NCBI RefSeq assembly: GCF_003627955.1 | Contig: NZ_RBWS01000032.1 | Location: 1 to 40,000 of the forward strand | Origin: Sphingobacterium puteale | GTDB lineage: Bacteria; Bacteroidota; Bacteroidia; Sphingobacteriales; Sphingobacteriaceae | Direction: 5' to 3' | DNA length: 40,000 nt | Part shown: one piece after another, positions 35,489 through 40,000 of the stretch | How the letters are laid out: the number at the start of each line of letters is the position of its first letter | How positions within the stretch are numbered: the stretch's first letter is position 1 | Made by a program: the position numbers and the translations under genes | The notes under the pieces: model-generated | Database searches by the model: none | What the model saw: the letters and a program-made list of their open reading frames with translations, nothing else | Told to the model about the DNA's origin: nothing

Positions 35489-35835
35489 TTATCCAGTTTG
35501 TGAAAGGCAGACCTTTCTTCTGAGCAATTCAAAACTCCCCTTACCATACATTTCACGTTTTTTATTCTTTAACCGGTTCACATTTCCTTCCACCAGTCCG
35601 TTGGTCCAATCATAAGTTATCGCATTTTTTACTGCCTGAATATCCTTTTCTAATCCATTACAAAAAGTATCTATTCTTTTGCGGCCAATTAATCGGCCAT
35701 CTTTAATCCAAGTGTCCAATTGATCAGGGCATCCTCCTTTTAGAAGAGCGCTAAACTCTATGTAAAGCTTGCGTAAGCTGGATAGAAGTGAAACTTCACG
35801 AACTAGTTTATCAGTATCCGGCCTATGAACTACAT
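35489..35835 (-). pseudogene. C-terminal remnant of an ISL3-family transposase
   Basis: About 115 codons survive, ending 'SFELLRRKVCLSQTG' at the stop at 35489. 'GLEKDIQAVKNAI', 'WTNGLVEGNVNRLKNKKREM' and 'YGKGSFELLRRKV' are the conserved end of ISL3 transposases, with the catalytic Glu in 'GLVEGNVN'. The same frame continues back to about 35835 ('LVREVSLLSSLRKLYIEF'), where it abuts the end of the IS66 gene fragment. The N-terminal three quarters are missing. Confidence 0.85.
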
Positions 35836-36036
35836 ATCAGTTGATTTCTTGAAGTTTTGTGGATAAAGATCCGTTAGATTTTTATGGTTTATGGAAGCTA
35901 TATTCTGCAGGGCGTATTTTAGCCACTGAAATGGATTTACCTCGTGTTTTTTGCATATAGCGAAAAAAGAGTATATCATTGCTGCGCGCTGTGCTGCCTC
36001 ATGGCTTCCTGCAAAGAGGTAGTTTTTACGACCCAG
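35830..36036 (-). pseudogene. IS66 transposase (TnpC), C-terminal fragment
   Basis: Reading leftwards: 'LGRKNYLFAGSHEAAQRAAM', then 'IYSFFAICKKHEVNPFQWL' and 'LTDLYPQNFKK' up to the stop at 35830. This is the highly conserved end of IS66 TnpC. The 5' neighbour piece lies 3.5 kb to the right (39510-39911), on the far side of the three-recombinase element; it ends 'ENAIRPVALG', so the two halves meet exactly within the family motif A-L-G-R-K-N-Y. The gene end touches the ISL3 remnant directly, with no recognisable IS66 terminus. Confidence 0.92.
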
Positions 36037-36037
36037 G

Positions 36038-36057
36038 TTATGTAAAGTTTTACATAA
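36038..36057. repeat. 20-bp palindrome at the left edge of the RIT element
   Basis: TTATGTAAA-GT-TTTACATAA is a perfect inverted repeat with 9-bp arms. The same TTATGTAAAG motif recurs within the terminal repeat and inside both ends (36081, 36147 inverted, 39430, 39484 inverted), which suggests recombinase-binding sites. Confidence 0.75.
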
Positions 36058-36090
36058 GCTAGGTTATGCATAGTTAGTGATTATGTAAAG
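36058..36090 (+). repeat. Left terminal inverted repeat of the RIT element (33 bp)
   Basis: Starts GCTAGGTTATGC and ends GATTATGTAAAG. All 33 bases are identical, inverted, to 39484-39516. Confidence 0.97.
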
Positions 36091-36164
36091 CGCGCGACAA
36101 TTGATTGGATTCCCGAGTGTTGCAGGTTGTTTTCATTGCCGCATCACTTTACATAATAAAGTCA

Positions 36165-37175
36165 TCAAAAGTGTTTAAGCCAATCCATCAGATTGTCATT
36201 TGACAACCATACCGGTTCCTTTTCGGGAGTAACCGACGTGTAGGCTTTCTCAATTGCCAAGCGCTTAGCTTTTGAATCTGCCCTCGCATAAACCTCCGTA
36301 GTCTGAACGGAAACATGTCCAAGTATATCTCGGATATATACTAGATTGACGCCAGCCTGTAGTAAATGCATCGCTTTGGAATGTCGCAGTATATGGCAAC
36401 TGATCTTCTCTGGTAAAAAGACTCCGCTTGTTTTTCTAGCCATATCTGCATACTTGATCAGAATATGATTTACGCCGGCCCGGGTGAGTTTGTCTCCACG
36501 GCTGTTAAAGAATAAGGGATGTTTATTATTACTCTCTTGATCTAGTCGATTTTCTACAATATATGGTTTCAATAACTTAACCTGTTCGTGCAACATGGGG
36601 ACAATACGTGTCTTATTGCCTTTTCCTGTGATACGGATCGTATTTAATACATCCAATCTCAAACTGCACGGTGTAAGATCGATTACCTCCTGCACCCTCG
36701 CACCGGTATCGTACATGAGCGAAAGTAAAGCTAGGTCACGTCTACCTCTGACGGTGTGGATATCGGGTTGGTGTAACAACGCTTTTATCCCGTCCACGGT
36801 TAAGTAGTTCATGGGGACGGTTGCTTTACGTTTCATCGGGATGGATAGTATCTTCTGGTATTCATACAGGTAATCTGGTTGTTGATATTGGACATAACCG
36901 AAAAAAGCATGGATCGCAGCCAGCCTCGCATTTCTAGTTGAATTGCTATTTTTGCGTTCTGCTTGTAGCCAGTCAAGGAATTTGACCACTACACTTTGGT
37001 TGATGGCTTCCAAAGTAAGCTTATTCACCGATATGTTTTGCGTTGCCATGTAACCAATGAACAGTACGAAAGTATCGCGGTATGCACATACCGTATTCCT
37101 GCTGGCACCACGTTTGTGCACCAGATATTTGGTCAGAAAATCGGAGAGATATTTTGAAAAGTCAGTAGGTTTCAT
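36165..37175 (-). CDS. Tyrosine recombinase, third of the trio (RitC position)
   Basis: 336 residues from the ATG at 37175 (starts 'MKPTDFSKYLSDFLTKYLVH'); this start overlaps the end of the middle gene by 14 bases, while the longer frame to 37217 would overlap it by far more. An N-terminal SAM-like core-binding domain covers about 1-115. The catalytic domain follows, with Arg in 'YDTGARVQEVIDL', Lys in 'ITGKGNKTRIVP', H-x-L-R-H in 'SCHILRHSKAMHLLQ', the GH of 'DILGHVSVQTTEVYARAD' and the nucleophile Tyr in the same segment. A complete set, so probably active. It acts with its two upstream partners on the element's ends. Confidence 0.93.
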   Translation of the reverse strand: MKPTDFSKYLSDFLTKYLVHKRGASRNTVCAYRDTFVLFIGYMATQNISVNKLTLEAINQSVVVKFLDWLQAERKNSNSTRNARLAAIHAFFGYVQYQQPDYLYEYQKILSIPMKRKATVPMNYLTVDGIKALLHQPDIHTVRGRRDLALLSLMYDTGARVQEVIDLTPCSLRLDVLNTIRITGKGNKTRIVPMLHEQVKLLKPYIVENRLDQESNNKHPLFFNSRGDKLTRAGVNHILIKYADMARKTSGVFLPEKISCHILRHSKAMHLLQAGVNLVYIRDILGHVSVQTTEVYARADSKAKRLAIEKAYTSVTPEKEPVWLSNDNLMDWLKHF

Positions 37176-38133
37176 AGCCGATAGTATTAGGAAAGACATT
37201 AAAGCAGATCTTATCAACGTCCCTTAACAGATCTGGGTAAATAGTTGATACCAGTCTAACATAGTGATTGGTAGATTCTATCGTCTTGTGTCCCAAATAG
37301 GTGGATAGTATGGGTAGGGCACAATAGATATCGGTCCCGTGTTCGGCCATCATTGCCAATGAATGAACACTAAATGTATGCCGGAGTGCATGCAGCGTAG
37401 CGCCGCGCCTAGAACTGATTCCTGCGGTAGATAATAGCCGACTAAACCATCTACTGAGCGTATCTCGGGAGATGCGCCTGCCGTCGGGTGCAATGAAGAA
37501 TCGGTCATCTTTTTTAAGATCGGCAGGCAACCGATCTCTGTAAAATGCATATTGGCTTAGTACTGCTGTTGTTGAAACAGAAAAAGGGATTACGCGTTGC
37601 TGTCCATTCTTGCTGTCGCGAACGATCAGGTACTGGTCTTTGAGATTAACGTCGGATGTGGATAAAGCTAAGGCTTCACCACTTCTTAAGCCGGTGGCAT
37701 ACAATAATCTCAGAAGGGCCGGTATGGCAAACATGGTATGCCGCATACCTTTGATTACCCGATAACTGTCAGCAGCGTCAAAAATTTTCTGCAATTCTTC
37801 ATGGCTGTAGATATAAGGCACAAAATCCTGTCTAAAAACAGGCAGACGCGAGACATAGGAAAGGATTCCCTGTTCATTAAGAAACGATGCCAATAGATTG
37901 ATGAGCACGGCCCGGTGATAATTGTAAGAACTGGACAAATCAGAACCCGCTTTTGACCAGGATTGCGAAAGCTCCGCTGTTATGCCCACTCGTGTTTCGC
38001 CACGCTCTATCGTGAAACGGTCGAAAACGCTAAAAATTGCTTCTTCCGTTTCCTGCTTAAAGCCAAGCTGCCGTTTATCGGCGAGGTATTGCTCTAGATA
38101 CGGCGCATAGATACCAACAAATTTATTACGCAT
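37162..38133 (-). CDS. Tyrosine recombinase, second of the trio (RitB position)
   Basis: 323 residues. Core-binding domain about 1-110 ('YLEQYLADKRQLGFKQET'), then the catalytic domain with Arg in 'YATGLRSGEALAL', Lys in 'VRDSKNGQQRVIPF', H-x-L-R-H in 'LHALRHTFSVHSLA', and 'YLGHKTIESTNHYVRL' with the nucleophile Tyr. Its start codon lies 8 bases inside the end of the first gene and its own end overlaps the third gene by 14 bases, so all three are translationally coupled. Length and order fit RitB. Confidence 0.93.
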   Translation of the reverse strand: MRNKFVGIYAPYLEQYLADKRQLGFKQETEEAIFSVFDRFTIERGETRVGITAELSQSWSKAGSDLSSSYNYHRAVLINLLASFLNEQGILSYVSRLPVFRQDFVPYIYSHEELQKIFDAADSYRVIKGMRHTMFAIPALLRLLYATGLRSGEALALSTSDVNLKDQYLIVRDSKNGQQRVIPFSVSTTAVLSQYAFYRDRLPADLKKDDRFFIAPDGRRISRDTLSRWFSRLLSTAGISSRRGATLHALRHTFSVHSLAMMAEHGTDIYCALPILSTYLGHKTIESTNHYVRLVSTIYPDLLRDVDKICFNVFPNTIGYETY

Positions 38134-39379
38134 AGAAGTAGCCTCCTTTCTGCTCGTAAAATGTAACAGGCACAGATGACACGTCTAACATGCACTGTTT
38201 CATAGAGGCTAGGTCTATACGCAGATAATATCGGGTTGAAGCAGAGTTCTCATGGCCTAGCACCTCTGTGATCACAGGCATCACGGTATTTTGTTCTAAC
38301 AACAGGCTTGCCAGACTGTGACGGAGTGCATGAGGGCCATACCTCCGGTGTTGTACATTGACACCAGAGGCGAGGAAGGCTTTTTGAACTGCGTGTGTGA
38401 CCGAACTGGTGTATAGACGCCCGATCGGCGAACGGCCTGTCAAAAACACATATGGCTCACTGGATTTTGGTCTTGCGTATTTCAGATAGTCAATGATCGC
38501 CTCACCGACCTCAACCAAAAGCGGCAGCTGGAGCAGCCGTTCCGTTTTATATTGATTGAACGAGATAAGACACTCTTCCCAACGCAAGCTATCGAACTTA
38601 AGTCCACCGATATCGGATGCACGCATACCTAGCCTGCAAGCGAGTAGGACTATTGCATAATCACGTTTGCCACAAGGCCTGGAACGATCGATCGCAGAAA
38701 TCATGCGCTGGATTTCATCAACATTATAAGTGGAAGGTAGACGTGCCTGCTTAATGTATTTATCTTTAGGTACCAGGATAGAGGTATCAGCCTTTAGCTG
38801 TCCTTGTTCAAATAGGTACTTCAAAAAACTACGTATGGCCCGCAGGGTCATATGGATTACACTTGGCTTTAGCCTGTTCAAGGTCTTGAGGTAATCAAGG
38901 ATAACAACTTTGTTAACCTCACTCATTGCATATATGTTCTGGCCTTTAAGGTAGAATAAAAACCTACCAAGATAATGCTCGCGTTCTTTGGTGGTAGATG
39001 GCTTTAGTCTCATTGATTCCAGGTAACTTATGAATTCCTTCATCTGTATACCGATGACACCGTCTACTGCGAAGCGTTCTTTGGTGCTGACCAGTGTGCC
39101 GGTATCATAATACTCGCAAAGTACGTTGACAATCTTGACAATATCTTTGTTGCACTTGGAAAGTGTGGAATAATCAAACATGCCAAATGAATCGAGTAGG
39201 TATTGCTGCCCAATCTGCGAATTGAAATCCATGATCCCCTTTTTCGCTAATTGTCGTTGCATCTGCCGCCAATAAACGCGGTACCATTTGACGGTGTTCT
39301 TGGATCTCAGAAGTTTGTTCGAGAGTACTTCACTCGCATCAAGGATCAGTCGATCAAAGGTGTTTAGTATCTTACTCAT
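38126..39379 (-). CDS. Tyrosine recombinase, first of the trio (RitA position)
   Basis: 417 residues, the longest of the three, as expected for RitA. An extended N-terminal region (about 1-115) precedes a core-binding domain ('MKEFISYLESMRLKPSTTKE'). Catalytic motifs: Arg in 'CRLGMRASDIGGL', Lys in 'SFNQYKTERLLQLPL', H-x-L-R-H in 'PHALRHSLASLLL', 'VLGHENSASTRYYLRID' with the nucleophile Tyr. The promoter should lie in the 104 bases between its start and the right terminal repeat. Confidence 0.93.
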   Translation of the reverse strand: MSKILNTFDRLILDASEVLSNKLLRSKNTVKWYRVYWRQMQRQLAKKGIMDFNSQIGQQYLLDSFGMFDYSTLSKCNKDIVKIVNVLCEYYDTGTLVSTKERFAVDGVIGIQMKEFISYLESMRLKPSTTKEREHYLGRFLFYLKGQNIYAMSEVNKVVILDYLKTLNRLKPSVIHMTLRAIRSFLKYLFEQGQLKADTSILVPKDKYIKQARLPSTYNVDEIQRMISAIDRSRPCGKRDYAIVLLACRLGMRASDIGGLKFDSLRWEECLISFNQYKTERLLQLPLLVEVGEAIIDYLKYARPKSSEPYVFLTGRSPIGRLYTSSVTHAVQKAFLASGVNVQHRRYGPHALRHSLASLLLEQNTVMPVITEVLGHENSASTRYYLRIDLASMKQCMLDVSSVPVTFYEQKGGYFYA

Positions 39380-39483
39380 AGTTGCTTTATTAATGGTTAC
39401 GACATTGTGACCATTGATAAAACGTATGATTATGTAAAGTTCTTCTGAACAAACAAGCCTTATAAATGACTTCTGAGAAATTA

Positions 39484-39516
39484 CTTTACATAATCACTAA
39501 CTATGCATAACCTAGC
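39484..39516 (-). repeat. Right terminal inverted repeat of the RIT element (33 bp)
   Basis: Exact inverted copy of 36058-36090. Its outer six bases (GCTAGG read on the - strand) coincide with the IS66 codons for Ala-Leu-Gly, so the element's end and the target sequence share bases at this junction. Confidence 0.97.
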
Positions 39517-39911
39517 GCAACTGGGCGAATAGCATTCTCGACAAGATTATTATCGATAAGCAGATTACCGTCATATAAGTATGCTGATAAAGCATCCCAT
39601 CTTGCGTAAGCATAGCCCATGGCTTTACCGATCTGACTTTTTGGAAGTGTATTCTTGATCTCTTCAAAGATCCATTTGCCCATTTCATTGATTATAGGTA
39701 AGGATTCTTCTAGCCGCAGTTCCTTTATCTTTTCTGGAGAAAGATTATCCTGTTTTGCTTTTCGCTCGATAGCATATAGCTGCTGTATCATCAACAGGGC
39801 TTTTTCTGCTCTGGGTCTGTCATTATCCAATGCTTTTTCGAACTCACGGCGCGCATGTGCTAGGCAGGCCAGGTGTGTTACCTCTTTCTTTTTGGCATAG
39901 CTATCGTAGGC
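39510..39911 (-). pseudogene. IS66 transposase (TnpC), middle fragment
   Basis: Reading leftwards from about 39911: 'AYDSYAKKKEVTHLACLAHA', 'RREFEKALDNDRPRAEKALL', then 'GYAYARWDALSAYLYDGNLL' and 'IDNNLVENAIRPVALG', the conserved DDE region of IS66 TnpC with the catalytic Glu in 'NNLVENAIRP'. The 3' side is cut by the RIT element (two extra codons and a stop come from its repeat). The 5' side is cut by a group II intron whose 3' end touches the 'AYD' codons. Codons on both sides of the RIT element join in frame. Confidence 0.92.
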
Positions 39912-40000
39912 GGGTAAGAGGGCCCGGTTGCCCGAGCCTACTCCCCTAAGAACCGTGCGTGCAAGTTTCCCTGCACACGGCTCAAGTTATTTACAAGTCA
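39912..40000 (-). ncRNA. 3' end of a group II intron (domains V and VI), inserted in IS66
   Basis: On the - strand a 34-nt domain V spans 39983-39950: GAGCCGTGTGCAGG, a GAAA tetraloop, then the pairing strand ending GCACGGTTC. It folds into 8 bp, a 2-nt bulge (CG) and 6 bp, with the catalytic AGC triad at its base. Domain VI follows as GGCTCGG-GCAA-CCGGGCC (39938-39921), extended by a GAG/CTC and GGG/CCC stem with an unpaired A in TTA that suits the branch point. The IS66 codons resume right after. The rest of the intron, and any reverse-transcriptase gene, is outside the window. The exact splice site is uncertain by a few bases. Confidence 0.9.

Larger units (their letters stand above)
36034..39516 (-). 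mobile_element. RIT element (recombinase-in-trio) inserted in IS66 tnpC
   Basis: About 3.48 kb holding three consecutive, overlapping tyrosine-recombinase genes on the - strand and nothing else, bounded by inverted repeats and inserted in an IS66 transposase gene. This is the make-up of RIT elements: three different tyrosine recombinases in fixed order with terminal repeats. All three genes keep their catalytic residues, so the element may be active. On the left an extra 24 bases (36034-36057) lie outside the main inverted repeat and resemble its beginning, so the exact left boundary is uncertain by that amount. Confidence 0.88.

Noticed and set aside
35326..35556. A 76-codon frame on the - strand between the IS256 and ISL3 remnants
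   Set aside because: It covers the IS256 tail in the wrong frame and part of the ISL3 tail; the true transposase readings in other frames are clear.
35773..35800. GTAAGCTGGATAG as an IS66 terminal repeat
   Set aside because: It begins like IS66 ends, but the ISL3 frame reads through it in a protein-like manner, so it is more likely ISL3 coding sequence.
36165..39379. Three recombinases as the integration module of a conjugative transposon or phage
   Set aside because: There are no relaxase, Tra, excisionase or phage genes beside them, the three genes overlap, and inverted repeats bound just these three, which fits a RIT element better.
1..40000. CRISPR arrays, tRNA or rRNA genes
   Set aside because: No regularly spaced direct repeats with unique spacers and no recognisable tRNA or rRNA segments were seen on reading both strands; a dedicated search was not possible.

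Overview
The window looks like an accessory region from a member of the Bacteroidota, most plausibly a Sphingobacterium- or Pedobacter-like organism. The base composition is AT-rich, Shine-Dalgarno sequences are not obvious, one clear TAnnTTTG-type promoter motif is present, and the protein families are typical of that phylum. The genus is an inference; no rRNA or housekeeping marker is present. I found no tRNA, rRNA or CRISPR array.

Layout. (1) 1-6366, + strand: end of a probable peptide-natural-product cluster. It has a truncated first gene, a GT4-GT2 double glycosyltransferase, a C39 peptidase-containing ABC exporter and an HlyD-type adaptor. The precursor peptide and any maturase must lie to the left. 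(2) 6596-7809, - strand: a two-gene unit for a lipoprotein and a secreted protein. (3) 8093-22210: a patchwork of small, often unrelated genes on both strands, rich in families known or suspected as polymorphic-toxin immunity proteins (Imm22, a possible Imm43, WapI type, Imm26, DUF7660, DUF6882, DUF4844, a SUKH-like scrap and a frameshifted DUF6493). No toxin is present. An Rpn-type nuclease, a decayed IS3 copy, a GNAT acetyltransferase and an HD hydrolase are mixed in. (4) 22428-25945: a gene with a YbjQ-type N-terminal domain, cut by a complete IS21-family element (22608-25061) with a 5-bp target duplication. The two halves rejoin in frame on paper. (5) 26014-34966: a defence island. A DUF6035/CoiA-like nuclease with ankyrin-like repeats is followed by a tight four-gene operon encoding a Zorya-type anti-phage system in the order zorB-zorA-zorC-zorD, ZorD being a SNF2 helicase with an Mrr-like nuclease tail. 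(6) 35160-40000: a stack of broken mobile elements: the tail of an IS256-type transposase, the tail of an ISL3-type transposase, and an IS66 transposase gene interrupted twice. One interruption is a complete three-recombinase element (RIT, recombinase-in-trio) bounded by a perfect 33-bp inverted repeat. The other is a group II intron whose domain V and VI lie at the right edge.

Working together: genes 2-4 should glycosylate and/or export a double-glycine-leader peptide. ZorA/ZorB should form a proton-driven membrane motor that signals infection to the cytoplasmic ZorC/ZorD effectors. The immunity patchwork and the nested mobile elements mark the whole region as a hot spot of gene turnover.
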